From Candidatus Neoanaerotignum galli (GTDB lineage: Bacteria > Bacillota > Clostridia > Lachnospirales > Anaerotignaceae): a stretch of 55,139 nt of DNA. The stretch's first letter is position 1. Each line of letters starts with the position of its first letter. This document shows, piece after piece, positions 44,647-53,119 of this stretch. The DNA lies in NCBI GenBank assembly GCA_904381335.1, contig CAJFIN010000002.1, positions 99,288-154,426 of the forward strand, in the 5' to 3' direction. A program made the translations under genes and the position numbers. Below the pieces are notes generated by a model that saw only the letters and a list, made by a program, of their open reading frames with translations, ran no database searches and was not told where the DNA came from.

Positions 44647-45210
44647 TTATTCGCGTTTGTCACCATCCAAAGGTGCTTTTTCCTGGGGCAAAACGCCGTC
44701 TTTTTTCATCTGCGTGATCACCGGCAGCAAGGCCTTTTTATCTCTTAAATCCACCCGTCCCGTTTTTGAAGCCATCAGGGTTTGTGTTGCTTTGCCGCTG
44801 CGCGCCATCAGCCAATAAAAAACGCGCATCATGGCCTTATGCCGGGCATGAAGCCGAGAAAATTCCAATACGCCAGGCAGAGAAAAAAACGTTGCCCTCT
44901 CTTTCTGTGAGGCAGAGAGGTGCTTGCTCCATCCTTCCTTCACCCGTTGGAACAATGCCGCATCCTGGCCGCCGGATAATCCCACAGCCGCCAGATAAAG
45001 CCGTGCCTCAGCCGGAATTTTATGCCGCACCTGACGCCAGCCGGCTACTCGTCCAGCATACAGGCCACCTATATAAACCACGGCGCCGCAGTCTGTTAGG
45101 TCCGGACAATGTGATATATCATATACCTCAAGGCCCAATTTTTTTGCTAGCGCCTGCGCATAGGAGCGGGACGCCCCATAGTAAGAATGGTAAAGCACCA
45201 CTGTTCTCAT
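44647..45210 (-). CDS. Flavodoxin-like protein
   Basis: This encodes 187 residues. The N-terminal VVLYHSYYGASRSYAQALA resembles the FMN phosphate loop of flavodoxins, and VVYIGGLYAGRVAGW fits the next flavin-contact segment. The C-terminal ~70 residues are basic and do not extend the flavodoxin fold. The family resemblance is to flavodoxin-domain proteins near the HemG/menaquinone-dependent protoporphyrinogen oxidase group; activity is unassigned. AAGGGGAGAAGG lies before the ATG. It is 67 bases upstream of rnhB-yraN. Confidence 0.7.
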   Translation of the reverse strand: MRTVVLYHSYYGASRSYAQALAKKLGLEVYDISHCPDLTDCGAVVYIGGLYAGRVAGWRQVRHKIPAEARLYLAAVGLSGGQDAALFQRVKEGWSKHLSASQKERATFFSLPGVLEFSRLHARHKAMMRVFYWLMARSGKATQTLMASKTGRVDLRDKKALLPVITQMKKDGVLPQEKAPLDGDKRE

Positions 45211-45307
45211 TTCCTTCTCCCCTTTCTTTCTCCCGCCTGAGCGGATCTTCTCTTGTTCTTTTCATTGTAAAAACTGTCTCTCTTCCTGTCAACCTTCATC
45301 CATCAAC

Positions 45308-45339
45308 AAAAAAAGCCCACCCAAAGGCGAGCTTTTTTC
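45308..45339 (-). terminator. Terminator after RNase J
   Basis: AAAAAAGC and GCTTTTTT enclose an imperfect GC-containing hairpin. It lies 9 bases beyond the stop at 45348. Confidence 0.65.
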
Positions 45340-45347
45340 TACTAAAA

Positions 45348-47012
45348 TTAGACTTCCATAATGATAGGCAAGATCATCGGGCTGCGTTTGGTCACCTGCC
45401 ATACATAATCTTTTAACGCATCCCGGATGACATTTTTGATATGGCTCCAATCCCCTTCGCCATCCTCTTTGTCTAAGGCGCGAGTCACAGCGCGGCGGGC
45501 GCCATCCATGAGATTTTCGCTCTCCCGCACATAAACAAAACCGCGGGAAATAATATCTGGACCGGAAACAATCTCGCCGGTAGAAGAATCCATGGCCACC
45601 ACAACCACCATCAACCCATCTTCACTCAAATGGCGCCGGTCGCGCAGCACAATGTTGCCCACATCGCCTACACCCAGGCCATCCACCAACAGCTGGCCGC
45701 TAGGCACTGTGCCAACCACTTTTGCTTCTTTTTTTGACACTTCCAGCACATCGCCAATGTTCATCAAAAAAATGTTTTGTTTTGGAATACCCATGCTTTC
45801 TGCCAGCTTTTTATGAGCCATCAGATGGATATATTCTCCATGCACAGGCATAAAAAATTGGGGTTTTGTCAGCGCCAGCATCAACTTCAGTTCCTCTTCC
45901 CGGGCGTGGCCGGAAACATGCACATCTTCCATGCTGCCATAGACCACATCAGCGCCTTTTTTAATCAATTCATTAATCACGCGGAGAATACTCTTTTCAT
46001 TGCCGGGAATCGAAGATGCGCTGATGATAATTTTATCTCCCGGTTTCACCACCACCTGTTTATGCTCATTTGAAGCAATGCGGGATAAGGCACTCATGGT
46101 CTCACCCTGGGAGCCAGTGGTAATAATCACCAACTGATGATCCGAATAATTTTTGATCTCCGTAATATCAATCAATGTGTTAGCCGGCACGTTCAGATAG
46201 CCCAATTCCATGCTGGTGCGCACCGCATTTACCATACTACGGCCGATAATCGCCACTTTCCGCTTGGTCCGATAGGCCGAATTAATGATCTGCTGGATAC
46301 GATGGATATTCGATGAAAAAGTGGCCACCATAATCCGATGCTTTGGCGTTTCATCAAAAATCCGGTCAAACACTGCGCCCACGGATTTTTCAGACATGGT
46401 AAAGCCTTTGCGTTCTGCATTGGTGCTATCGCTCAGCAGCAACAACACACCCTTTTGCCCCAGCTCTGCAAACCGATGCAAGTTGATAATCTCCCCATCA
46501 ATGGGGGTGTAATCGATCTTAAAGTCCCCGGTATGCACCACTGTGCCCACCGGCGTATGAATGGCCATAGCCACAGAGTCCGCAATGGAATGATTGGTAT
46601 GGATAAACTCCACTTGTATCTGCCCCAGCTTAATGGTCTCCCCAGGCACCACCACATAGCGGGTGGTGGAATCCAGCAGATTGTGCTCCCGCAGTTTATT
46701 TTCCAGCAGGCCAATGGTTAACAACGTCCCAAATACCGGCACATTCAGTTCCTTTAGCACATAGGGCAATGCACCAATATGATCCTCATGACCATGGGTT
46801 AAGACAATGCCCCGAATTTTATCTCTGTTTTTTTTCAAATAGGTGATATCCGGAATGACCAGGTCAATGCCCAGCATATCATCCTCAGGGAAGGCCAGAC
46901 CGCAGTCCACAACCACAATATCCTGGTTATACTCAAACACGGTCATATTTTTGCCGATCTCATGCAGGCCGCCCAAGGAAATCACCTTGAGTTTTGGTTT
47001 TTTTGTAGCCAA
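45348..47012 (-). CDS. rnj: Ribonuclease J
   Basis: This encodes 554 residues of a metallo-beta-lactamase/beta-CASP RNase with 5' exonuclease and endonuclease activity, central to mRNA decay and rRNA maturation in Firmicutes. The metal motif HGHEDHIG is at 73-80, and beta-CASP motifs include TGSQGE and the SGHA segment. The C-terminal domain ends near the last residue, the usual length for RNase J1/J2. The start has AAAGGAGG upstream. It is preceded by 265 bases without a gene. J1 versus J2 cannot be decided. Confidence 0.95.
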   Translation of the reverse strand: MATKKPKLKVISLGGLHEIGKNMTVFEYNQDIVVVDCGLAFPEDDMLGIDLVIPDITYLKKNRDKIRGIVLTHGHEDHIGALPYVLKELNVPVFGTLLTIGLLENKLREHNLLDSTTRYVVVPGETIKLGQIQVEFIHTNHSIADSVAMAIHTPVGTVVHTGDFKIDYTPIDGEIINLHRFAELGQKGVLLLLSDSTNAERKGFTMSEKSVGAVFDRIFDETPKHRIMVATFSSNIHRIQQIINSAYRTKRKVAIIGRSMVNAVRTSMELGYLNVPANTLIDITEIKNYSDHQLVIITTGSQGETMSALSRIASNEHKQVVVKPGDKIIISASSIPGNEKSILRVINELIKKGADVVYGSMEDVHVSGHAREEELKLMLALTKPQFFMPVHGEYIHLMAHKKLAESMGIPKQNIFLMNIGDVLEVSKKEAKVVGTVPSGQLLVDGLGVGDVGNIVLRDRRHLSEDGLMVVVVAMDSSTGEIVSGPDIISRGFVYVRESENLMDGARRAVTRALDKEDGEGDWSHIKNVIRDALKDYVWQVTKRSPMILPIIMEV

Positions 47013-47046
47013 AACAAATCCTCCTTTTCTCTAAATTTTCGTTCTC

Positions 47047-47076
47047 TGTATCAAAAGTCCCGATTTTTTGCGCCAA
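47047..47076 (-). promoter_or_regulatory. Weak candidate promoter of RNase J
   Basis: TTGGCG (47076-47071), an 18-base spacer and GATACA (47052-47047) read toward the gene. Both elements are poor. Confidence 0.3.
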
Positions 47077-47238
47077 AACAAAGCCTTCTTCAGGCGGATT
47101 ATTTTGCCAAAACCCTGTCGCTCAGGCCCATATTCGTCCCTGCCCTAGCGTATCTTCTATTTCGGCCTACTATGCTTTTTTTGTTTTGCGCATCATCGTT
47201 CTTTGGCCTGCCGCCAGGCCTATGAAAAAAAGCACATC

Positions 47239-47269
47239 AAAAGAAAGCCTGCCGCGTGAGCAGTCTTTC
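47239..47269 (-). terminator. Terminator after the first DUF1292 gene
   Basis: On the minus strand GAAAG-a-CTGC and GCAG-g-CTTTC enclose a 7-base loop, followed by TTTTG, 9 bases past the stop at 47278. Confidence 0.65.
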
Positions 47270-47277
47270 CTTACGCT

Positions 47278-47571
47278 TTATTCATCTAAAATAACATCAT
47301 AGCCTTCGCCATTTTCAAACAGCGCCGCCACTTTTTCTAGCTCCTCATCATCTTCCACCAATTCATAATCGATATTTTCTTCATCGGAGCCTACTTCTTT
47401 CAAAATCATGGCTTCAGCATTCTCATCTTCTATCCAATCTGCTTCCACCACCAACAGGTAGTTGACGCCGTCCATTTCGGCTGCATCAATCACGGCAAAT
47501 TCCACCTCTTGGCCATCTTCATCTGTCAGGAGGATGGTTTCAAATTCCTCCATATCATCTTTGTCTGACAT
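47278..47571 (-). CDS. DUF1292 family acidic protein (YrzB-like)
   Basis: This encodes 97 very acidic residues. The pattern ILLTDEDGQEVEFAVIDAAEMDGVNYLLVVEA is the DUF1292 core. Such proteins follow ruvX and ireB in many Firmicutes, exactly as here; their function is unknown. Three ATG codons occur in a row at the start; I take the third (47571), 7 bases from AAAGGAG. That ribosome site lies inside the end of ruvX, and the start is adjacent to its stop, so translation is probably coupled. Confidence 0.88.
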   Translation of the reverse strand: MSDKDDMEEFETILLTDEDGQEVEFAVIDAAEMDGVNYLLVVEADWIEDENAEAMILKEVGSDEENIDYELVEDDEELEKVAALFENGEGYDVILDE

Positions 47572-47573
47572 CA

Positions 47574-48035
47574 TCATTCTCCTTTATCTGTTTCTTCCGC
47601 CGTTGCCGCACCATGGGCCAGGCGATCTAAATATCCTTGCAAGATCAGTACTGCTGCCGTCTGATCTACAACTTTCTTTCTCTCTTTGCCGTCCAAGCCG
47701 CCTTCTCTCAGCACCGCATGGGCCGATACAGTAGTAAATCGCTCATCCCACAGCACCACAGGAATTTGAGGAAAGCGCCCTTGCAGACGGGCCGCATATT
47801 CTTCTGTCTTTTCACAACGGACACTTTTTGTTCCATCCAAGTTCAGCGGATAGCCCAGCACAATGGTCTCTACGCCATACTGGGTAATGATTTTCGCCAA
47901 CTCCCCCATCGACTGCTTCATCTCTGTCGGGTTTACACGGCGAATCACGGTCAGGCCCTGGGCCGTCCAGCCAAAAGGGTCTGACAAAGCCACGCCCACC
48001 GTTTTTTCTCCTAGATCCAGTCCTAAAATCCGCAC
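47574..48035 (-). CDS. ruvX: Putative pre-16S rRNA nuclease / Holliday junction resolvase RuvX (YqgF)
   Basis: This encodes 153 residues with an RNase H-like fold. Acidic catalytic residues sit in ILGLDLGEKTVGVA (Asp near 6), and later motifs are VLGYPLNLDGTKS and LWDERFTTVSA. The E. coli homologue processes the 5' end of 16S rRNA. It is the middle gene of ireB-ruvX-DUF1292, a conserved triplet. Confidence 0.94.
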   Translation of the reverse strand: MRILGLDLGEKTVGVALSDPFGWTAQGLTVIRRVNPTEMKQSMGELAKIITQYGVETIVLGYPLNLDGTKSVRCEKTEEYAARLQGRFPQIPVVLWDERFTTVSAHAVLREGGLDGKERKKVVDQTAAVLILQGYLDRLAHGAATAEETDKGE

Positions 48036-48045
48036 GACGGACGCC

Positions 48046-48312
48046 TCATTTCCGATTGTTTTCGATATAGTTTTCCACCAGTTCTTCCAACAGCTCGTCC
48101 CGCTCCAGACGGCGAATCAGGCTTCGTGCGCCACGATGGCTGGTGATATAGGTGGGATCGCCGGAAAGAATATACCCCACAATCTGATTGACTGGGTTAT
48201 ATCCCTTTTCTAGCAGTGCATCATATACCGTCAAAAAAATCCGTTTTGCTTCGTTATCCAGTTCTTTGCCAAGACCATCAAACTGCATCGTCTCGTTCCA
48301 ATTTTTTTCCAT
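48046..48312 (-). CDS. IreB family regulatory phosphoprotein (UPF0297)
   Basis: This encodes 88 residues. The conserved core [37 protein letters not shown] identifies the family. In Enterococcus IreB is phosphorylated by a Ser/Thr kinase (IreK) and controls cephalosporin resistance. Elsewhere the role is unclear. The N-terminal Thr in NETMQFD is near the position phosphorylated in IreB. The start at 48312 lacks a strong ribosome site. It is the first gene of the ireB-ruvX-DUF1292 operon. Confidence 0.9.
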   Translation of the reverse strand: MEKNWNETMQFDGLGKELDNEAKRIFLTVYDALLEKGYNPVNQIVGYILSGDPTYITSHRGARSLIRRLERDELLEELVENYIENNRK

Positions 48313-48360
48313 AAGAAACACCAACTTTCCAAGGTGAACTTTGGTTGTGCCATTACTATT

Positions 48361-48389
48361 ATAATATAATAAAATCCACGATTATGCAA
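48361..48389 (-). promoter_or_regulatory. Promoter of ireB-ruvX-DUF1292
   Basis: TTGCAT (48389-48384), a 17-base spacer and TATTAT (48366-48361) read toward ireB. A TATAAT lies a few bases further on, so the exact -10 is uncertain. Confidence 0.5.
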
Positions 48390-48395
48390 ACTTTT

Positions 48396-49718
48396 TTAGA
48401 AAGTGTTTTCTTCCTTCGGCCCCTGTGTTACCTCTGCCCACACTTTTTCTCCCTCCAGCCGGGTCAGCTTTGCCATCACTAAGGCATTTTTCAAATTTCC
48501 TTCCGCCGCAAACTCCACGGCAATATAGTTTGATGTATGGCCTTGCCATAAACCATCTGAGCCTTGCCGCTCCACCAACACCTCCATCTCTTGGCCTAAA
48601 AACCGCGCTAAGAAGGCTTGTTGCAGCTGATGAGCCGTTTTTCCCAAGATCTTGGCCCGGCGATTTTTTTCTTCCGGCGCCACCTGATCTGGCCGTGCAG
48701 CCGCTGGTGTGCCGCGTTTGGGCGAATAAGGAAACACATGGATCTTGGCAAACCCCATCTGTCGGGCAAATGCCTCTGATTGAGCAAAATCCTCTTTGGT
48801 CTCCCCGGGGAAACCCACGATCATATCCGTTGTCACAGCTACATCCGGCCATAGTGACCGCAGCATTGCCACAGCCTCCGCATACTTTGCCGGAGTATAC
48901 TTCCGGTTCATTTCTTTGAGCGTGCGGGCTGCACCACTCTGCAGCGACAGATGAAAGTGATGACAAACCTTCGGCAATCGGGAAAGCCCTTCTAAAAACG
49001 CTTCCGTTACTACATTTGGCTCGATGGAGCTAAACCGGATACGATGAATCCCTTCGATGGGATGGATTTTTTCCAACACCTGTAATAAACTGGTGTTTTT
49101 TAAGTCCTTCCCATAGCTTGCCACATGAATCCCTGTTAATACCACTTCCTGAAATCCGTTTTCTGCCAGACGGCGTACCTCTGCCACCACCTCGTCTTCC
49201 GGGCGGCTTCGTACCGGCCCTCTGGCATAGGGGATAATACAGTAGCTGCAAAATTGGCTGCACCCATCCTGAATCTTTAAATAGGCCCGAGTGCGTTCAT
49301 GCATCCCTGATACAGAAATCGGTTCAAAGGTATGTTCCTGACGAATTCCCGTCACCAAATCCAGCACGCCTTGTCCCCGTTGATACTGTTCCACAGCATC
49401 CACAATTTCCCCGCGGCCTTTTGTCCCTAACAGAATGTCTACTTCCGCCATGGCTTTCATCTCTTCCGGCGCCGTCTGGGCATAACATCCCACCGCCACC
49501 ACAATGGCCTGGGGATTTTGACGGCGCACCTTGCGAATCATCTGACGGCTTTTTTTATCTCCCACATTGGTGACGGTACAGGTATTGATGACATAGACAT
49601 CCGCTGCCTCATCCACATCCACCACTTCATAGCCCCGGCTGGCAAACGCCTCAGCAATTGCCTCGCTCTCCACCTGGTTAACTTTACAGCCCAAGGCAAA
49701 ACTTGCAACTTTTTTCAT
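48396..49718 (-). CDS. mtaB: tRNA t6A37 methylthiotransferase MtaB
   Basis: This encodes 440 residues of a radical SAM methylthiotransferase that converts t6A37 to ms2t6A37 in tRNA. The N-terminal UPF0004 domain starts FALGCKVNQVESEA (cluster Cys11). The radical SAM motif is CSQFCSYCIIPYARGP. A TRAM domain occupies roughly the last 65 residues. The short N-terminus and GCKVNQ motif favour MtaB over MiaB or RimO. ATG 49718 has GAGGAG 6 bases upstream. The sua5 gene product at 11866 begins the same modification. Confidence 0.94.
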   Translation of the reverse strand: MKKVASFALGCKVNQVESEAIAEAFASRGYEVVDVDEAADVYVINTCTVTNVGDKKSRQMIRKVRRQNPQAIVVAVGCYAQTAPEEMKAMAEVDILLGTKGRGEIVDAVEQYQRGQGVLDLVTGIRQEHTFEPISVSGMHERTRAYLKIQDGCSQFCSYCIIPYARGPVRSRPEDEVVAEVRRLAENGFQEVVLTGIHVASYGKDLKNTSLLQVLEKIHPIEGIHRIRFSSIEPNVVTEAFLEGLSRLPKVCHHFHLSLQSGAARTLKEMNRKYTPAKYAEAVAMLRSLWPDVAVTTDMIVGFPGETKEDFAQSEAFARQMGFAKIHVFPYSPKRGTPAAARPDQVAPEEKNRRAKILGKTAHQLQQAFLARFLGQEMEVLVERQGSDGLWQGHTSNYIAVEFAAEGNLKNALVMAKLTRLEGEKVWAEVTQGPKEENTF

Positions 49719-49732
49719 ATCCAACTCCTCAT

Positions 49733-50281
49733 TTAATTAATTGACTGCAGCAGCGGCAACAAGAGCATCGCTGTTTTTACATCTTTTCCCGCCAGCCAAA
49801 CCACATAGGGCCGCAACTGGTCCCATTTATGTTTTTTACTTTCTAAACTGCGGCAAATTGTCTCAATTTGGTCAATCCGGTCCATTAAGTCATTTCGTTC
49901 AAAGACACTGCGTGTTTCGTCTTCAGAGATAATTTTGCGCACTTCTGGGAAGGTATACTGGTAACTTGCCCCCTCTACCCCATCTTTTAAGGCATGCCGG
50001 ACAAGTCCATCCGTGCGGTATCCTTCCTTGCGGATAATGGAAAGCCGTTCTACAATCAGGGTCATGTTTTTCCCCAGGGCAAAGGCTGTGGCAGCTTGAT
50101 TTTCATAAGTGGTAATCACTTCCATCCCCTCGTCAAACCCTTCGATCTCCTCCCCATAACGCTGGAGCATCTCTGAAAAGAGGGATTCCATTTTCTCCAC
50201 ATCAAAGGCATCTTTTTTCAGCGCCTGCTTACAGCGGATCAAGTCTGTCGACACTTCTTCCTGCCATTTTTTCTCTTCCAT
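49733..50281 (-). CDS. Conserved-looking hypothetical protein
   Basis: This encodes 182 residues that I do not recognise. It is predicted soluble, largely helical and charged, with no signal peptide or membrane helix. Cysteines occur at only two places (in IRCKQAL and ETICRSL). The C-terminal part contains RPYVVWLAGKDVKTAMLLLPLLQSI, the most hydrophobic stretch. The start at 50281 has GAGGTG 7 bases upstream. It lies 14 bases before mtaB, so both may form one transcript. The codon pattern resembles neighbouring genes. Confidence 0.75.
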   Translation of the reverse strand: MEEKKWQEEVSTDLIRCKQALKKDAFDVEKMESLFSEMLQRYGEEIEGFDEGMEVITTYENQAATAFALGKNMTLIVERLSIIRKEGYRTDGLVRHALKDGVEGASYQYTFPEVRKIISEDETRSVFERNDLMDRIDQIETICRSLESKKHKWDQLRPYVVWLAGKDVKTAMLLLPLLQSIN

Positions 50282-50355
50282 TTCCGCGCACCTCCCCACA
50301 TCGGTTCTCTGTTTTCATCCTATCATACTTTGCATCAAAAGGCAAATCCCGTCCG

Positions 50356-50384
50356 TTGCCTTTCGCGGCAGATTTTGGTATACT
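50356..50384 (+). promoter_or_regulatory. Promoter of the LysR gene
   Basis: TTGCCT (50356-50361), a 17-base spacer and TATACT (50379-50384) give a predicted start near 50391 and a leader of about 70 bases. Confidence 0.6.
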
Positions 50385-50462
50385 AAAAGTAATATCGTCC
50401 ACTGTCGTTTCAGCCCCATGGACATTGTCATCTCAGAGCAGCACGGGCAAAAGGAGGTCATG

Positions 50463-51404
50463 ATGGCGCATAATATTCCTTTAGACTTATATAAGATTTT
50501 CTGTGCCGTGGTACGCATGGGCAACATGTCGCTGGCGGCCAAATCCCTGTATATCTCTCAGCCTGCCGTTAGCATGTCCATCCGCCAGCTGGAAGAAAAG
50601 CTGGGTGCGCCATTATTGATCCGTACCACCAAAGGCGTCCGGGCCACCCCCGAAGGGGCAGTGCTCTATGAATACTTGGAGCAAGCCCTTTCCCTGGTTT
50701 CCACCGGAGAAAACAAGTTTTTAGAGCTAGTGCAGCTAAAAGCGGGAGAAATCAAGATCGGTGCCAGCGATACGGTCATTGCCAACGTACTAATGCCCTA
50801 TTTAGAGCAGTATGCCCGAGAATACCCTCAGATTTCCATCAAAGTAACCAATAAAACCACCTATGAGTCTCTGCGGTTATTAAAAAACGGACTTGTGGAT
50901 CTATGTTTTATCAACCTGCCCATTGAAGAGGACCGGGATCTGGAGGTAATCCCCATCATGGAAATCCATGACTGCCTTGTGGGCGGCGTCAAATATAAGG
51001 CACTGGCCACACAAGGGCTGGACTTTTCCCAAATTGGCAACTATCCGCTATTACTGCTGGAAGAACTGAGTAATTCCCGCCGGCAGCAAAATGCCTTTGC
51101 GCAAAAGCAGGGCGTGCTGCTGCGGCCTATTTTAGAGCTGGGCAGCAGCGACCTTTTGATGAGTTTTGCTAAAATCAATCTTGGCCTTACTTTTACCACC
51201 AGAGAATTTTCCCAAGACTTGATCGATGGCAAACAGCTTTTTGAGATTCCCCTGCGTCCGCCTTTGCCAAAGCGTCATATTGGCATTGTGCGTTTAAAAA
51301 ACGTGGCCCTCAGCCATGCGGCAAAGCACTTTGCCGACCTATTTCTTGTCAAAAACAATACTTCCTCCCCTGCTCAGGCCGAAACTCCTGACAGAGGAAA
51401 ATAA
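50463..51404 (+). CDS. LysR family transcriptional regulator
   Basis: This encodes 313 residues. The N-terminal winged HTH (about 8-67) has the family pattern GNMSLAAKSLYISQPAVSMSIRQLEEKLG. The effector domain (about 92-295) is a periplasmic-binding-protein-like fold. The ligand is unknown. I choose ATG 50463, 5 bases after AAGGAGG; ATG 50460 is too close. No divergently transcribed target adjoins the start: the gene upstream (49733) is divergent but 180 bases away. The helicase gene follows after 14 bases and is probably cotranscribed. Confidence 0.92.
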   Translation: MAHNIPLDLYKIFCAVVRMGNMSLAAKSLYISQPAVSMSIRQLEEKLGAPLLIRTTKGVRATPEGAVLYEYLEQALSLVSTGENKFLELVQLKAGEIKIGASDTVIANVLMPYLEQYAREYPQISIKVTNKTTYESLRLLKNGLVDLCFINLPIEEDRDLEVIPIMEIHDCLVGGVKYKALATQGLDFSQIGNYPLLLLEELSNSRRQQNAFAQKQGVLLRPILELGSSDLLMSFAKINLGLTFTTREFSQDLIDGKQLFEIPLRPPLPKRHIGIVRLKNVALSHAAKHFADLFLVKNNTSSPAQAETPDRGK

Positions 51405-51418
51405 AGGAGATCATAACT

Positions 51419-52648
51419 ATGCCGTCTTTTTCTGAATTAGGCCTGTCTGAGGCCCTGTGCCAAGCCTTAAAGGGCCAATCTGTCACCCAGCCCTCTCCCA
51501 TACAGCAAAAAGCCATCCCCGCCCTGTTAGAAGGCCGGGAGCTCTGTGCCCAAAGTCCCACCGGTACAGGCAAAACCTTAGCCTTTTTGCTGCCCATTTT
51601 AGACCGGCTGGATCCTACCCTATCTTCTGCACAGGCAATCATTTTGGCGCCCACCCACGATCTATCCGCCCAAATCTACCATCAGGCATTGCTACTAATC
51701 AAAAATGGGGCGCTCCCCCTTCGGGCGGCCCTGCTCATTGGCGGCGGCAGCCGGCAGCGGCAGTTGGAACACCTGCGCCAAAAGCCGCAGCTGATTATCG
51801 GCACTCCAGGGCGCGTGCTGGAGATGATCGAACAGCGGAAAATCAAAGCCCATACCGTATCTTTTGTGGTGCTGGACGAAGGGGACCGGCTGCTGGACGA
51901 TGCCAACCAAGAGGCAGTACAGGCTGTGCTCAAAACCACTTTGGCCTCCCGGCGCAGGGTGTCTCTTTTTTCTGCCTCTTTGGACGATGCCACTTTAGAG
52001 CGGGCAAAACAAATACAAAAAAATCCCCTTTTCCTGCGGCCCAAAAGCGCTGTAACCCCCATGAACCTAACCCATATTGCGCTGCGCACACAAACCCGGG
52101 AAAAAATCCTCACCATCCGCAAACTCTATGCTGCCCTTCATCCCCGGCGATCCATTGTTTTTTGTAATAACCCCAACCGCATCGCCGTTACCGTGGAGCG
52201 GCTGCGCTATCATCATTTAACAGCCGTAGGGCTTTTGGGCCAGTCTTCCAAGCAGGAGCGGCAAACCGCTCTGGAAGCGTTCCGAGAAGGCCGGGCCGCC
52301 TTTTTGGTCTGCTCCGATTTAGGATCACGCGGATTGGACTTTCCTCAAGTTGATTTGGTCATCCATCTGGATATCCCGGAAAACCCCGTTTTTTATCAGC
52401 ACCGCGCTGGGCGCGCCGGACGGCAAGGCCATGCCGGCATGATAGTTTCTCTAGTTACGCCGTATGAGGCTCAATTCCTAAAAAAATATGAAAAAGCTTT
52501 AGGCATTTCCATTTCCTACCGCCGTCTTTCCCATGGCGCCCTAGTAGAAGATAAGGCAGAAAACAACATTCCCCTCCGCCAAAACAACCCTGCTAAAACT
52601 GAGCAAAAAAAGTGCAAAAAAACCGAAAAAAACCATGACGAAAGGTAA
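51419..52648 (+). CDS. DEAD-box-family RNA helicase with DEGD motif II
   Basis: This encodes 409 residues of a superfamily 2 helicase with most DEAD-box motifs: Q motif near QPSPIQQ, Walker A SPTGTGKT (46-53), APTHDLSAQ (family PTREL), GTPGR (129-132), motif II DEGD (153-156), motif III SAS (185-187; usually SAT), and HRAGRAGR near 330. Substitutions in motifs Ia, II and III together are unusual, though the catalytic Asp-Glu pair is kept. A basic Lys/Asn-rich tail follows. AAAGGAG lies 9-10 bases before the ATG. A role in ribosome assembly or RNA decay is inferred. Confidence 0.9.
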   Translation: MPSFSELGLSEALCQALKGQSVTQPSPIQQKAIPALLEGRELCAQSPTGTGKTLAFLLPILDRLDPTLSSAQAIILAPTHDLSAQIYHQALLLIKNGALPLRAALLIGGGSRQRQLEHLRQKPQLIIGTPGRVLEMIEQRKIKAHTVSFVVLDEGDRLLDDANQEAVQAVLKTTLASRRRVSLFSASLDDATLERAKQIQKNPLFLRPKSAVTPMNLTHIALRTQTREKILTIRKLYAALHPRRSIVFCNNPNRIAVTVERLRYHHLTAVGLLGQSSKQERQTALEAFREGRAAFLVCSDLGSRGLDFPQVDLVIHLDIPENPVFYQHRAGRAGRQGHAGMIVSLVTPYEAQFLKKYEKALGISISYRRLSHGALVEDKAENNIPLRQNNPAKTEQKKCKKTEKNHDER

Positions 52649-52662
52649 AAGTATGGTATAAT
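52635..52662 (+). promoter_or_regulatory. Promoter of the second DUF1292 gene
   Basis: ATGACG (52635-52640), a 16-base spacer and a perfect TATAAT (52657-52662). It overlaps the 3' end of the helicase gene. Confidence 0.55.
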
Positions 52663-52743
52663 AGCCTCGTAACAGCAAACGCAAGCAACCCAAAGAGCAA
52701 GGGCCGAGCGGCTATTCCCGCCGGAACAAAGGAGGACAAACCC

Positions 52744-53064
52744 ATGAGCGAAGAAAAACATATCCACGACCATGACTGTGACTGCGGCTGCGAAGACGAT
52801 GAACTGGAAACCATGACGCTGACCTTAGACGATGATACAGAAGTAGAATGTGGTATCTTAGGCGTATTTGATGTGGATGACAAATCTTACATTGCCTTAC
52901 TTCCCCTAGAAGATGAAACCGTGCTGATTTATGAATACAATGAAAATGAAAACGGTGAAGTTGATTTAGGCCTGATCGAAGACGATGATGTTTTTGAACA
53001 GGTAACCAATACCTTCTACGAACTGTGGGACGATGGCAGCGAAGAAGAGGACGAAGACGAATAA
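52744..53064 (+). CDS. DUF1292 family protein with His/Cys-rich N-terminus
   Basis: This encodes 106 residues with a strongly acidic composition. The DUF1292 core lies at about 22-95 (MTLTLDDDTEVECGILGVF and following). The N-terminus HIHDHDCDCGC (residues 6-16) packs three His and three Cys into 11 residues, suggesting metal binding, which the paralogue at 47278 lacks. It ends in an acidic run. AAAGGAGG precedes the ATG. It has its own promoter and terminator, so it is likely a single-gene unit. The function is unknown. Confidence 0.85.
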   Translation: MSEEKHIHDHDCDCGCEDDELETMTLTLDDDTEVECGILGVFDVDDKSYIALLPLEDETVLIYEYNENENGEVDLGLIEDDDVFEQVTNTFYELWDDGSEEEDEDE

Positions 53065-53086
53065 TCTTCCCTTGCCCTCTAGCAAC

Positions 53087-53119
53087 AAAAAAGGCCGGTC
53101 GAAACGACCGGCTTTTTTT
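53087..53119 (+). terminator. Bidirectional terminator between DUF1292 and MATE genes
   Basis: AAAAAAGGCCGGTCG pairs with CGACCGGCTTTTTTT around an AAA loop. It serves the plus-strand DUF1292 gene and overlaps the stop codon of the convergent MATE gene. Confidence 0.9.
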
